From Fibrobacterota bacterium (GTDB lineage: Bacteria; Fibrobacterota; Chitinivibrionia; Chitinivibrionales; FEN-1185): 64,000 bases of DNA. How positions within the stretch are numbered: position 1 is the first letter of the stretch; every line of letters starts with the position of its first letter. The position numbers and the translations under genes were made by a program. The stretch spans positions 256,166 through 320,165 of the forward strand of contig PLWQ01000028.1 of the NCBI GenBank assembly GCA_003165595.1, read 5' to 3'. The notes under the pieces are model-generated. The model did no database searches, was not told the origin of the DNA, and saw only the letters and a program-made list of their open reading frames with translations. Shown here piece by piece: positions 1 through 8,452 of the stretch.

Positions 1-317
1 AGCCGGACGCTGTCGATGGACTGGATCCAGGACACGAGCGGGACCACCTTGTTCACCTTGTTGGCCTGGAGGTGGCCAATAAGGTGCATTTCGAAGGCAC
101 CGCTCAAGAGCGGGACCTTGGCCTCAATTTCCTGCACCCGATTTTCACCGATATCGCGTATGCCTGCGTCGATGACCGTCTGCGCGATTTCCGCAGGGTG
201 CGTCTTCGTCACCACAACGATCCGCACGTCTGAAGGGTTCCTGCCGCATCGACGGCAGGCCGCAGCCACGCGATCCAGGAGGTTCTGATAGCGGGAGATG
301 AAAATACTCGCGTCCAT
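1..317 (-). CDS. yggS: YggS/PROSC-family PLP homeostasis protein (5' part, cut by window edge)
   Basis: The reading frame starts at an ATG at 317 and runs off the left edge, so only about 105 N-terminal residues are present. It contains the family hallmarks: VVVTKTHP with the PLP-binding lysine at about residue 38, GENRVQEIEAK at about 60, and HLIGHLQANK. These match the alanine-racemase-fold proteins of the YggS/YBL036C group, which bind pyridoxal phosphate and balance vitamin B6 and amino-acid pools in the cytoplasm; they have no strong enzymatic activity of their own. The family is about 225-235 aa long, so less than half is visible. The gene is transcribed leftward, away from the glycan cluster. 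Confidence 0.9.
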   Translation of the reverse strand, partial: MDASIFISRYQNLLDRVAAACRRCGRNPSDVRIVVVTKTHPAEIAQTVIDAGIRDIGENRVQEIEAKVPLLSGAFEMHLIGHLQANKVNKVVPLVSWIQSIDSVR

Positions 318-365
318 GGAAAGCAGGCCTTATTTGCAAATAGGAAAAGCGCCGCACTGCGCAGC

Positions 366-530
366 CGATTGAAAGACCCCGCAGCACCACGACTACGACT
401 GCATACAGCACTACAGGAGTAGACGCTCCTGCGAACCTGCGGGAAAAAGGCAAACGACATAATGCAAAGCGCGAAGCGCAACTACCATACCTTAGGGAAC
501 GAAGTGACAATGCGCTCGCAGTGGGATTCA
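366..530. repeat. Structured intergenic repeat, family 1, copy A (loop-insert variant)
   Basis: The 331-bp gap between yggS and the first glycosyltransferase has no gene. Positions 368-444 match 40701-40777 almost base for base, including a 47-nt block (gactacgactgcataca, then cactacaggagtagacg) flanked by a CCGCAG/CTGCGG stem. Further right, AGCGCA (about 474-479) can pair with TGCGCT (about 511-516), and the copy ends in gtgggattcag, similar to the tail of the copy near 10.5 kb. The two simpler copies lie at 10439-10550 and 52673-52775. Confidence 0.6.
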
Positions 531-648
531 GAAAATAATTTGGGCGGAGGCCTGGTTTGCCGCAATTCCCTTTTGTGCGGTGGGAAGCAATGCTTTTCAG
601 TTATTTTTATCTGCGTCATGCCACCTTAGCCGACCGGGTCGCCACACT

Positions 649-1695
649 ATGCCGTCACGCACCATTCTTCATTTCTCCACGGGTAAGCGACTCCGCGGCG
701 GGGAACGCCAGGTGGAATTCCTGCATGCGGGCCTTGCCGGCGCCGGCGTGCGTAGCGTTCTGGTGTGCAGAAAGGGCGGCAGCCTTGCCGCCCGGAATTT
801 GTCCGACACGATCCCGCTTTCGTGGCACGGAGAATGGGACGCACGGGGGCTGGCCGGGTTCATCAGCGTTTGCAAACGCCAGAACCCCGCCCTCATTCAC
901 AGCCACGACGGTCATTCGCTGGCGCACGCATCGGTTGCCGGAGCGCTGCTCGGGCTGCCGGTGGTACACACGCGACGCGTGATGTTTCCGCTTCGTACCT
1001 CGTTGTTCTCCCAGTGGAAATACGGCAAATGCAAGGCGATTATCGGCGTCTCCGAAGCAGTAGCGCGCGCCTGCAAAGAGGCCCTTCCGGGCGTGCGCGT
1101 ACACATCGTGCACGACGGGGTCGACTGGACCGCGCGCGCGATGTCCCGAAGTGATGCGAGAAAGGCGCTGCGGATCGGCGAGAACGCATTTGCGATCGGG
1201 TCCGTGGCTCACTTCACAAAAGAGAAGGAGCTGCCGGTTCTCGTCTCCCTGGCGGAAACGATCCGGACCCGCAGCCCCGCAGCATGCATCGTGTGCATAG
1301 GACCGGTGGAAAAAGCGGCGCTCAGGGTTCCTCCGAACATGATCTTTGCCGGTTATCGGGACGACGCCGCATTGTACTACCCCGCCTTCGACGCCTACGT
1401 TTCGGCATCACCGCACGAGGGCCTGGGCAGCGCGCTGCTCGACGCCGTGGTACGCGACATACCGTGCGTGGCGGTGGACGGCGGCGGAACACGGGACATG
1501 TTTCCGGACGGACGGGAGCTTCTGAAACCGGGGGATTTCTCCGGTCTGGTTTCCGCCGTAACGCAAATGATTGACGACTACGAAACAGCTTGCGCCTCGG
1601 CCGCATCCTGCGGCAAGCATGCACGCGAGGTGTTTTCCAGGCAGGCAATGGTCCAGCGGACCATGGAAGTTTACAAAACGGTGGCGGCGCTCTAG
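649..1695 (+). CDS. Glycosyltransferase, GT4-like (GT-B fold)
   Basis: The 348-aa protein opens with HFSTGKRLRGGERQVEFL, the usual start of a GT4 family enzyme with the donor-site glycines. Near residue 265 it carries SPHEGLGSALLDAVV, the E-x7-E-type nucleotide-sugar loop with Asp in the second acidic place, followed by DGGGTRDM. GT4 enzymes move an activated sugar to a growing glycan with retention of configuration on the inner face of the cytoplasmic membrane. An in-frame ATG at 580 would add 23 unlike residues, so I prefer the ATG at 649. The gene is followed 73 bp later by a GT2 gene on the same strand. Donor and acceptor cannot be told from sequence. Confidence 0.85.
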   Translation: MPSRTILHFSTGKRLRGGERQVEFLHAGLAGAGVRSVLVCRKGGSLAARNLSDTIPLSWHGEWDARGLAGFISVCKRQNPALIHSHDGHSLAHASVAGALLGLPVVHTRRVMFPLRTSLFSQWKYGKCKAIIGVSEAVARACKEALPGVRVHIVHDGVDWTARAMSRSDARKALRIGENAFAIGSVAHFTKEKELPVLVSLAETIRTRSPAACIVCIGPVEKAALRVPPNMIFAGYRDDAALYYPAFDAYVSASPHEGLGSALLDAVVRDIPCVAVDGGGTRDMFPDGRELLKPGDFSGLVSAVTQMIDDYETACASAASCGKHAREVFSRQAMVQRTMEVYKTVAAL

Positions 1696-1768
1696 CGGAT
1701 ATGCCGCACACGTGGGGCTCGAGCAGCCTGATTCGCAGGCTTCCTTGTCGAAGCCAGAAGAGGCATTC

Positions 1769-2674
1769 ATGAAGATTTCAGGTTTCTCATACGCAAAGAA
1801 CGCCGATTCCCTGGGCTATCCGGTTGCCGAGTCAATACGGTCGATTCTTCCGGTATGCGATGAATTCATCGTTGCCGTGGGCAAGGGAGATTCCGGCGAC
1901 CGCACGCGGGACCTTATCCTCGAAATAGGCGACCCGAAGATCCGGATCATCGATACCGTCTGGCCCGCCTGGGAAAAGACAAACGACCATATCTTCCGAC
2001 AGCAGGCCAACCTGGCCCTTGCGGCATGCACCGGCGACTGGTGTTTTCACATACAGTGCGACGAAGTGGTGCACGAAAACGATTTGCCCCATATTCGGAA
2101 GCGCTGCGAAAATCTGCTGGCCGACGCTACGGTTGAGGCAATGCTTTTCCATTGGATCCACTTCTGGGGCGACTACGAACACTACCAGGTGAACCACCGA
2201 TTTTTCAAGAAAGACATCCGCATTGTCCGCAACCGCATCGGCGCCGAATCGTACATAGATTCGCAGTCGTTCAGGATAGCCGGCAGGAAGATGCGGGCCG
2301 TGCAGCTTGACGCACGGATATTCCACTATAACATGGTGCGGCCGCCCCGCCTGATGCGCTCCAAGCAGCTTGCGATGGCGGAAGTGTATTTTGGGAAAGA
2401 CGCGACCCTCGACCGTTACAAGGCTGCTCCGCCCGAATTCGATTATGGACCGCTCAACCGTCTTCCGCGCTTTACCGGCACGCATCCGGCGGTGATGGCC
2501 GACAGAATAGGCCGTTTCGACTGGGCGAAGAGTCTTGACCACAAGGGAGAGAGCCCGGCCAGGTTCGATCACGACCGGCCTAAATACAGGATCCTCACCT
2601 TTCTTGAGCAGCGCCTTTGCGGCGGCAGATCAATTGGCGGGTTTAACAATTTCAAGCTCTTGAAAAGGAAATAG
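1769..2674 (+). CDS. Glycosyltransferase family 2-like protein (GT-A fold)
   Basis: This 301-aa protein begins MKISGFSYAKNADSLGYPV and continues with a Rossmann-like GT-A half. QCDEVVHE at about residues 92-99 is the probable metal/nucleotide-sugar binding DxD equivalent, and the segment FRQQANLAL before it is typical of GT2 enzymes acting on lipopolysaccharide or capsule. The start at 1769 follows a purine-rich stretch (agaagagg); an upstream in-frame extension to 1571 would overlap the previous gene and looks unrelated. It probably works with the preceding GT4 gene on the same surface glycan. The exact sugar is unknown. Confidence 0.75.
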   Translation: MKISGFSYAKNADSLGYPVAESIRSILPVCDEFIVAVGKGDSGDRTRDLILEIGDPKIRIIDTVWPAWEKTNDHIFRQQANLALAACTGDWCFHIQCDEVVHENDLPHIRKRCENLLADATVEAMLFHWIHFWGDYEHYQVNHRFFKKDIRIVRNRIGAESYIDSQSFRIAGRKMRAVQLDARIFHYNMVRPPRLMRSKQLAMAEVYFGKDATLDRYKAAPPEFDYGPLNRLPRFTGTHPAVMADRIGRFDWAKSLDHKGESPARFDHDRPKYRILTFLEQRLCGGRSIGGFNNFKLLKRK

Positions 2675-2805
2675 AGTTTTGCGGGCAGCGCACCATGACG
2701 TGGTGCGAAAGGGCGCGGAGGGATGGTGGTCGGCAGTGCGCCATTTTGTCAAGATGCTCCGAGGAGACCATGCACCGGCGATCCGCCGCCGTACCCCGTG
2801 GCTCC

Positions 2806-4431
2806 CTAATGCGCCAGTCCCTGCACTGCCCGGAAGTCTTCGGGCTTTCCCCACCGTTCGATTGTTTCTTTGCTGTGGGGCACTGCTGCCGACAAATGAT
2901 ACAGATGATATTGAACGGCCCTGCGCGCAATGGTCCTTATTCTGATGCCCGCGCGCTTGAGGCGGTTCGACAGATTATTGTCTTCCAGCCCTCTTCCGGT
3001 GATGGCCTCTTCGTATCCGTTGACACGATAATAGTCGCCCTTGAAAAGGGAGAAGTTGCTGCCGAGGATGCAATAATTGCTTGCCCGCGCGCGGCGCCAA
3101 TAATCTTCCGCCAGCGACACGGCAGGCAGCCTGAACCCGTGCTTGCCGCTCGTTCCCTGGGCATGGCCGAGCCAGAACGACGGCCGTTCAATGCGGCCGG
3201 TCTCCACGTCGGCGAGGGTTAATCTTCCGGTAAACTCTTCGTCAAGCATTACCCGCCTTCCCGACAGAACCGTACCCGCTTTCCTGCAGCGGAAATGATC
3301 CTCCAGAAACCGACGGTGAAGAATACAGTCGCCGTCTACAAACACCAGATAGGCGGCACGCGACCGGACAACCGAGGCATTGGCGATTATCGTCTTTCTG
3401 AATCCCTTGTTCTCCTGGCGCACATGCTGCGGCGGGTACGGGAGGCACGGGGCGAATTTTCGAATCACCGCTTCCACCTCCGGGCCCGAGCCGTCGTCCG
3501 CGATCACCACCTCGAAATCCCCGAACGTCTGGTTCCGCAGGCTCGCCAGGACTTTCTCAAGGGCATCGGGCCTGTTATAGACCGCCACGATTATTGACAA
3601 AGAGGGAATTCGCGCGTATGCCAGGTCTGCGGCCGGATATGCTTCTTCCAGGGGAACGGTCGGATGCGTGCAGGCATAGGGCGTTCTCACGCTCCTCGTG
3701 GTCGCCCGCACGAAATGGTGAACGAACACCTCGCCGCAGATCATGGGCTGGCGCACCGGCGCACCCTCGACCTGTGCCTTGACACAGCGCAACAAGATGT
3801 CGAAATCCGCGGCGGTCACCCGCTGGTTCCACGGCCCCATCCGGTCGAACAGGTCACGGCGCGCGACAAGCGCGAACCCGGAAATGCCCGGATACATGAA
3901 ATGCGAAAACGACTTCGCCCGCTGCGCGGCAAAAGCGTCCCAGTCGCCGTACATACGAAGGATGTTTCCCATCAGGTCCTCGGCCAGGTACTTCTTGCCC
4001 GTGGCGGCCCGGGCCCGCTGCAAGGCGCTTATCCGCTTCCATTTCCTCATGTACCGGCTAATGACGGACGGCTCTTCGAGCGTTTCGCAACCGCACGCCG
4101 AAATAACGTCGAGGCCGTATTCTCCGGCGCGCTCGATAAGAACCTTGTCCCAGTCCCTGGAAAGACAGATGTCGTTGTTGAGGAAGGCAACATACTCGCC
4201 GCTGGATTCCGCCAAACCCTGATTTTGCGAGCAACCGTAGCAGCGGTTGGTCTCGTTACGCACAACCCGGCCGCCATGCGCCCGGAAAAGGTCGCCGGAG
4301 CCGTCGCTGGATGCGTTGTCGATGGCAATGAGTTCGTAGGGGTGATATGTATACTTTTCGAGTGATTCCAGGAAAAGCCTGTTGTGCTCTATTTGATTAT
4401 GCACCGCGGTAATAACGGAGAGCTTTCTCAC
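2806..4431 (-). CDS. Two-domain glycosyltransferase (tandem GT2)
   Basis: The 541-aa protein has two GT-A domains. The first (about 1-245) starts KLSVITAVHNQIEHN and has AIDNASSDGSG and FLNNDI. The second (about 265-541) starts LSIIVAVYNRPDALEKV and has ADDGSGPE, VFVDGDC as the DxD motif, and GRGLEDNNLSNRLKRAGI, the ED acceptor/catalytic region of GT2/GT7-like enzymes. The second domain is closely similar along its whole length to the 280-aa protein at 5107-5949. Such bifunctional enzymes can add two sugars in turn, as in chondroitin- or hyaluronan-type polymerases, but the repeat unit here is unknown. Transcribed leftward with 5107-6695, separated by a barrel-protein gene and a terminator. 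Confidence 0.85.
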   Translation of the reverse strand: MRKLSVITAVHNQIEHNRLFLESLEKYTYHPYELIAIDNASSDGSGDLFRAHGGRVVRNETNRCYGCSQNQGLAESSGEYVAFLNNDICLSRDWDKVLIERAGEYGLDVISACGCETLEEPSVISRYMRKWKRISALQRARAATGKKYLAEDLMGNILRMYGDWDAFAAQRAKSFSHFMYPGISGFALVARRDLFDRMGPWNQRVTAADFDILLRCVKAQVEGAPVRQPMICGEVFVHHFVRATTRSVRTPYACTHPTVPLEEAYPAADLAYARIPSLSIIVAVYNRPDALEKVLASLRNQTFGDFEVVIADDGSGPEVEAVIRKFAPCLPYPPQHVRQENKGFRKTIIANASVVRSRAAYLVFVDGDCILHRRFLEDHFRCRKAGTVLSGRRVMLDEEFTGRLTLADVETGRIERPSFWLGHAQGTSGKHGFRLPAVSLAEDYWRRARASNYCILGSNFSLFKGDYYRVNGYEEAITGRGLEDNNLSNRLKRAGIRIRTIARRAVQYHLYHLSAAVPHSKETIERWGKPEDFRAVQGLAH

Positions 4432-4479
4432 ACCGGCGTCCTTTCCCGAAAAGCAACTGCCTGCCGATTATCAATGGGG

Positions 4480-4519
4480 AAACACAAAGGCGCCGGTATT
4501 GGTCGGCGCCTTTGTGTTT
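4480..4519 (-). terminator. Strong hairpin terminator after the small barrel-protein gene
   Basis: AAACACAAAGGCGCC (4480-4494) is perfectly complementary to GGCGCCTTTGTGTTT (4505-4519), with a 10-nt loop. It lies 22 bp past the stop of the leftward gene 4542-5051 and before the leftward gene at 4431. There is no long uridine run, but the stem ends in a T-rich arm on both strands. Confidence 0.7.
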
Positions 4520-4541
4520 GCGGACAACGATCACCGTGCAG

Positions 4542-5051
4542 CTAGAACTTGAAGCTTATTCCTCCATCAAGGTATCCGAACCCGCCGCAGTCCTCGAGGA
4601 ACAGGCAGAATTTCGGAGAAAAATGCCAGCGCGCACCAAGGTACTCGCGAACCCAGAAATCAGGCGGATTGCCATCCAATGAGGGTCCGATCCACGTGGT
4701 AAGACCGCCATAGACATCGATTTTATCTCGAACCTTGATTTTGTCCTGCAAAACAGCAAGGTTGAAAGGATGAAAGGCTGCTCTTGCGAGAAACGTCAGG
4801 TACGTCGGTGAAAAGTAGTATGTGCGGAAACCAATTCCACCACCGCCAGAAATAGCATCTGTGAACGCATAGTCGAATGCCCCGGACACTCCGAGAGGAT
4901 ACATTGGTAGCGGAATTCCCACATCGATATACTTGTCGCCCTTGGCGTAGCAGCTCCCCGAACTTGTGGCCCAGTCGGCGGCCACGGCGTTTGTTGACAA
5001 AACCAGACATCCTGTCAGCGCGGTGCACACCAGCAACACCAGCTTCTTCAC
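4542..5051 (-). CDS. Small outer-membrane beta-barrel-like protein
   Basis: A 169-aa protein with a clear N-terminal signal peptide (MKKLVLLVCTALTGCLVL, with cleavage probably after AVA at about residue 24). The mature part has alternating hydrophobic and polar strands rich in Gly and aromatic residues (GGGGIGFRTYYF, YGGLTTWIGPSL) and ends in SFKF, a C-terminal Phe as in many outer-membrane barrels. The length would fit an eight-stranded barrel. It lies inside the glycosyltransferase cluster but is likely an independent unit, since it has its own terminator downstream. Function unknown. A purine-rich gggggtt-type ribosome site precedes the ATG on the minus strand. Confidence 0.65.
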   Translation of the reverse strand: MKKLVLLVCTALTGCLVLSTNAVAADWATSSGSCYAKGDKYIDVGIPLPMYPLGVSGAFDYAFTDAISGGGGIGFRTYYFSPTYLTFLARAAFHPFNLAVLQDKIKVRDKIDVYGGLTTWIGPSLDGNPPDFWVREYLGARWHFSPKFCLFLEDCGGFGYLDGGISFKF

Positions 5052-5106
5052 GGAAAACCCCCTTATCTAAGAGTTAACGGCTGTAAGAATAGGAATATAC
5101 AATTTT

Positions 5107-5949
5107 TCACCGGCCGGCACTCTTTTTCACCAATCCCTTTTCGGCCCACGCCTGTTTGGGAAAGCAATACTCAAGGATCAATTCCCGGGAGTGCGGCACC
5201 GGATCCGCTTTGTGGAACAGATGATATTGGAGCGCAATGCGGGTAATCGACCGGACGACCACGCCGGACAGCTTGAGCCGCGCCCGGAGATTGTCGTCCT
5301 CGACGCCCCGGCCTATGATGCCCTCATCGTAGCCATTGACGGAATAGTAATCTTCCTTGAAGAGGGAAAAGTTGCTGCCGTACATCGAATAGCCCTTTTT
5401 CTTCAGGTTCGAGAACGGCTGAAGGATCGGTAAATACAATCCGTGCTTGCGCTCCGCCTTTTCGCAGTTGTTCCACCAGAACCACGGTTTTTCCATCCGG
5501 CCCGAGGCGATATCGTCGTTGGAGAGACTTTCCGTTATGTCCCTGTCGAGCGTCACCCGCCTGCCTGCAAGCGCAACACCCCTGGCGCGATGCCGGAAAT
5601 GGCTTTCGAGGAATTTCCTGTGCAGGATGCAGTCGCCGTCAATAAACACCAGGTAATCGGCATGGGCTGCGGCAACCGCCTTGTTGGCGATGATGGTCTT
5701 GCGGAATCCCTGATCCTCATGCCACACGTGCACAGCCGGCCAACGCATCCGCGTCGAATACCGGCCGATGAGCTCTGCGATCAGGGGTCCGGATCCGTCA
5801 TCCGCCACTACAATCTCGAAATCCGTGAATGTCTGATTTTCCAGCGACAGAAAGATCTTTTCGAGAAAATCGGGCTTGTTGTAGACCGCGATAATGAGCG
5901 AGAGGAGCGGCTTGCTGCCCGGCGCAGCCGGTGCGATTTTCTTGTTCAT
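5107..5949 (-). CDS. Glycosyltransferase family 2
   Basis: A 280-aa single-domain GT-A enzyme. It shows LSLIIAVYNKPDFLEKI at about residues 15-31, VADDGSGPL near 50, VFIDGDC as the DxD metal site near 120, and GRGVEDDNLRARLKLSG as the acceptor/catalytic end. It is a paralogue of the second domain of the 541-aa protein at 2806-4431. Its ATG overlaps the stop of the upstream GT-D gene by the ATGA arrangement, so the two are translationally coupled. A role in the same surface polysaccharide is inferred from context. Confidence 0.85.
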   Translation of the reverse strand: MNKKIAPAAPGSKPLLSLIIAVYNKPDFLEKIFLSLENQTFTDFEIVVADDGSGPLIAELIGRYSTRMRWPAVHVWHEDQGFRKTIIANKAVAAAHADYLVFIDGDCILHRKFLESHFRHRARGVALAGRRVTLDRDITESLSNDDIASGRMEKPWFWWNNCEKAERKHGLYLPILQPFSNLKKKGYSMYGSNFSLFKEDYYSVNGYDEGIIGRGVEDDNLRARLKLSGVVVRSITRIALQYHLFHKADPVPHSRELILEYCFPKQAWAEKGLVKKSAGR

Positions 5950-6695
5950 GCTTCACCGCAATTCTTCTTGATCCGGTTAGACCAGTCTTCCGAGGCATAG
6001 CCGCCGCGCGATTTGACACCCACGTAGACGTCCCACAGGGAACCGAAATCGATGAGCCAGGAGGTTGCGCCCATGTCCGGATACAACCGGTGAATAAGCA
6101 CATTGGCGGTCATGGACGCCGAAAACGCAAATACCGCGGGGCCGGATTTCGCGTAGTACTGGCGCACCTGCCGCTCGGTTTCGCGCCGGGCGGTGTAACA
6201 GTTCTTGAGCGGTATTTCTATGAAATGGTCGTAGGGAAACAGCTTGCGGTTTACTTCGCGCAAATGCGCCGGGCCGATCACCACCACCTTCATGGCCCGC
6301 AGTTGCTTTACGAGAGGGAAGAGCGTCGCGTCATTGTTCGCGTAGTGGAACACGTCGGCGTCCTGCCAGTCTATCGAAACCGAATTCGCCTCCAGGAACG
6401 AACGGATCTCCGTGCCCATGTCGCGGATGGCACGGTATTGCATGCCGCACCAATAGGCCGGGCGGGACGCAAGCGCTTCGCGCAGGTCCGCGCCGAGCTC
6501 GGGGAAAAACGCGTGGCCGTCGCAGTTTTCTCCAGGGCGGCCAAGAATCGCGTTCCATTCGCCGTCGCCGAACCGGGAAAACGAAAACGGCGCGCCTTGA
6601 GCCAGTGCGGATACGTAATGCGACACAGGCAGTCGCTTGACGCGCACGAGGGAGCCGGGAAGATATTTCTGGCGGAATCTTGTGACAGACCTCAA
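5946..6695 (-). CDS. GT-D fold glycosyltransferase (DUF1792-like)
   Basis: A 249-aa protein whose N-terminal third carries FSFSRFGDGEWNAILG. The D-G-E inside RFGDGEW is the DxE metal/UDP-sugar motif that defines the GT-D fold (DUF1792) described for streptococcal serine-rich-protein glycosylation. Later parts (KVVVIGPAHLREVN, FAFSASMTANVLIH) fit the Rossmann-like core. GT-D enzymes transfer hexoses from UDP-sugars to glycoprotein or polysaccharide acceptors. The gene is coupled by a 4-bp overlap to the GT2 gene downstream. The family call rests on the motif and length; the acceptor is unknown. Confidence 0.75.
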   Translation of the reverse strand: MRSVTRFRQKYLPGSLVRVKRLPVSHYVSALAQGAPFSFSRFGDGEWNAILGRPGENCDGHAFFPELGADLREALASRPAYWCGMQYRAIRDMGTEIRSFLEANSVSIDWQDADVFHYANNDATLFPLVKQLRAMKVVVIGPAHLREVNRKLFPYDHFIEIPLKNCYTARRETERQVRQYYAKSGPAVFAFSASMTANVLIHRLYPDMGATSWLIDFGSLWDVYVGVKSRGGYASEDWSNRIKKNCGEA

Positions 6696-6825
6696 ACGTT
6701 TTCCTCTATGTGAATCAAGCGAGTCTTCGCTTAACCGCCACGTAAAGGCTCGGCGGTGATTGTTATGGACGGATGGGCCCGGGCATCAAAATACATTTCC
6801 CCGGCGTCCGGCGGCATGCCTGCGG

Positions 6826-7650
6826 TCACGCGGATCGGACAAAACGGATGGCGACCGGAAAATGGCAACGGCTGGGGCTCGCCGCGTAGAGGTCTGTATT
6901 GTCAATTTCGAATCCGGCGCAGTAACGCCGGTTGACCTGTTCGGCGGAAATTTCCAGATTATCCGTCGAGCTCTCCTCCTGAACGCGGTTGAGCGGGTTG
7001 TTGAACACACACGGCTTTGGGGTCGCAAGCAACCGGCCGCGCCGCCATACGATCAGCTTGCGTTTCGCCCGGTTAAGCGCGCCTTCCAGCGAATTGGGCG
7101 CTTTGAAATCCAGGCATGGCAGGAGCCGGGCAAGCAGATCGCGCGAGTAGATAGAGGCGTCGAGGCAGAAAGGATACAGGTGGAACCCGCGGGGTTTTAT
7201 AAGATACGCCCATTTCCACTCGACATAGTCGGGCGTGCGCCGAAGTTGGGGCAGGCGTTTTTCCCATTCGGGATAGGCGACGAGCGAAAGCGCGCAATGA
7301 CGCGCTGCGGAAAACGCACCGACCGCGGCCGCAGCGTCAAAGGTCCTGAAGAAAACATCGTCGTCCACGAGCGTGAGCACCAGAGATCCCGCAGGCAGCG
7401 AGGAAACGAGTGAAATGCAATCGTTTCGAAACGATTGTTCCTCCACCCACGTGACGCCAGGGATAAGATTCCGCGACGCGGCACGCTCGTACCCTTGCCG
7501 AAAAGACGGGTTTGAAGCCTTGTACAGAACGCTTGTCCCGGCCAGAGGAACCGCAACATGGTCACGCATGCTGCGCAGCAGGCTGTCTACCTGTGCGGCT
7601 CGGTCTTTGGAGAAAATTATCGCATGGAGCAAGGGCTCGTGGGCCAACAC
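6826..7650 (-). CDS. Glycosyltransferase-like protein (GT-A type)
   Basis: A 274-aa protein that begins HAIIFSKDRAAQVDSLLRSM and has LVLTLVDDDVFFRTFD at about residues 90-105, a DDD metal motif like that of GT2/GT64-type enzymes. The middle contains WKWAYLIKPRGFHLYPFCLD, a possible acceptor region. No membrane segment is evident. It stands divergent from the methyltransferase-like gene at 7738, with 87 bp between the starts, and leads the leftward glycosyltransferase set. It could belong to a group I cannot name; donor and acceptor are unknown. Confidence 0.65.
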   Translation of the reverse strand: MLAHEPLLHAIIFSKDRAAQVDSLLRSMRDHVAVPLAGTSVLYKASNPSFRQGYERAASRNLIPGVTWVEEQSFRNDCISLVSSLPAGSLVLTLVDDDVFFRTFDAAAAVGAFSAARHCALSLVAYPEWEKRLPQLRRTPDYVEWKWAYLIKPRGFHLYPFCLDASIYSRDLLARLLPCLDFKAPNSLEGALNRAKRKLIVWRRGRLLATPKPCVFNNPLNRVQEESSTDNLEISAEQVNRRYCAGFEIDNTDLYAASPSRCHFPVAIRFVRSA

Positions 7651-7737
7651 TATTCTCTCTCCCCGGTGCCCCGTGCGCCACCGCGTTGACGGGAAATACT
7701 ATATTTTTTGCACGTTTGGTTAAAAGAGGAATCCTGC

Positions 7738-8418
7738 ATGTTCGACTATGTCCTGCTTCAATTCCTGCGCCTGCGCGGCGAGCGCCGCTATCGTCTCGCA
7801 AAAAACCGTCTTTACCGGCAGCGTGACTACTGGCATTGGCTTGCGGAAGGCAAGCCAGCGGCGGTCCCGCATATTGTCAAGCAAATGGCCGTCAAAGAGC
7901 ATGCCCGGCGGTTCGGGACCCGCATCTTTATTGAAACCGGCACATATTTGGGGGAAATGGTTGACGCTGTGCAGCCCCTCTTTTCCCGCGTATTTTCCAT
8001 TGAACTTGCGGACGGGTTCTTTCGGGAGGCCCGGCACTATTTCCGGTCCCTGCCGCATGTTACCATCGTGCACGGCGACAGCGGATCGCGGCTCCCCGAG
8101 ATTATCTCATCGGTCAATGAGCCCGCGCTGTTCTGGCTCGACGGCCATTATTCCGGCGGCGACACGGGGCAGGGTAAGCAGGATACTCCAATTGTCGCGG
8201 AGCTGCGCGCCATCCTTGACCACCCCGTAAAAAGCCACGTCATCCTCATCGACGATGCGCGCTGCTTTACCGGCGCTGCCGGCTATCCTGCGCTCCGCAC
8301 GGTCTTCGACCTGGTGCAGCCGAAAGAACGAGAGCTGCGCATGGAAGTCCTGGACGACATGATTCGCATTTTTCCGGACATCGATCCGCTGGAGACCTTC
8401 CCTCGCCCGGTCCATTGA
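7738..8418 (+). CDS. Class I SAM-methyltransferase-like protein
   Basis: A 226-aa protein with a Rossmann-like centre: RIFIETGTYLGEMVDAV resembles motif I (E-x-G-x-x-x-G), FSIELADGFF supplies the acidic residue after strand 2, VHGDSGSRLPEI resembles motif II/III, and FWLDGHYSGGDTGQGK (with D-x-H) is the motif IV region seen in sugar O-methyltransferases near glycan genes. The ATG at 7738 is preceded by gagg at a good distance; an upstream ATG at 7708 has none. In this setting it probably methylates a surface sugar or lipid-linked glycan. The substrate is inferred only from neighbours. Confidence 0.65.
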   Translation: MFDYVLLQFLRLRGERRYRLAKNRLYRQRDYWHWLAEGKPAAVPHIVKQMAVKEHARRFGTRIFIETGTYLGEMVDAVQPLFSRVFSIELADGFFREARHYFRSLPHVTIVHGDSGSRLPEIISSVNEPALFWLDGHYSGGDTGQGKQDTPIVAELRAILDHPVKSHVILIDDARCFTGAAGYPALRTVFDLVQPKERELRMEVLDDMIRIFPDIDPLETFPRPVH

Positions 8419-8452
8419 TGCGGGGGAGCCCCGCGCACCGGAAACAACCGCG

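Noticed and set aside
2700-2760. Third copy of repeat family 2
   Set aside because: A ggtcggcagtgcgccattttgtcaagatg stretch resembles the tail of both copies, but the hairpin core is absent.
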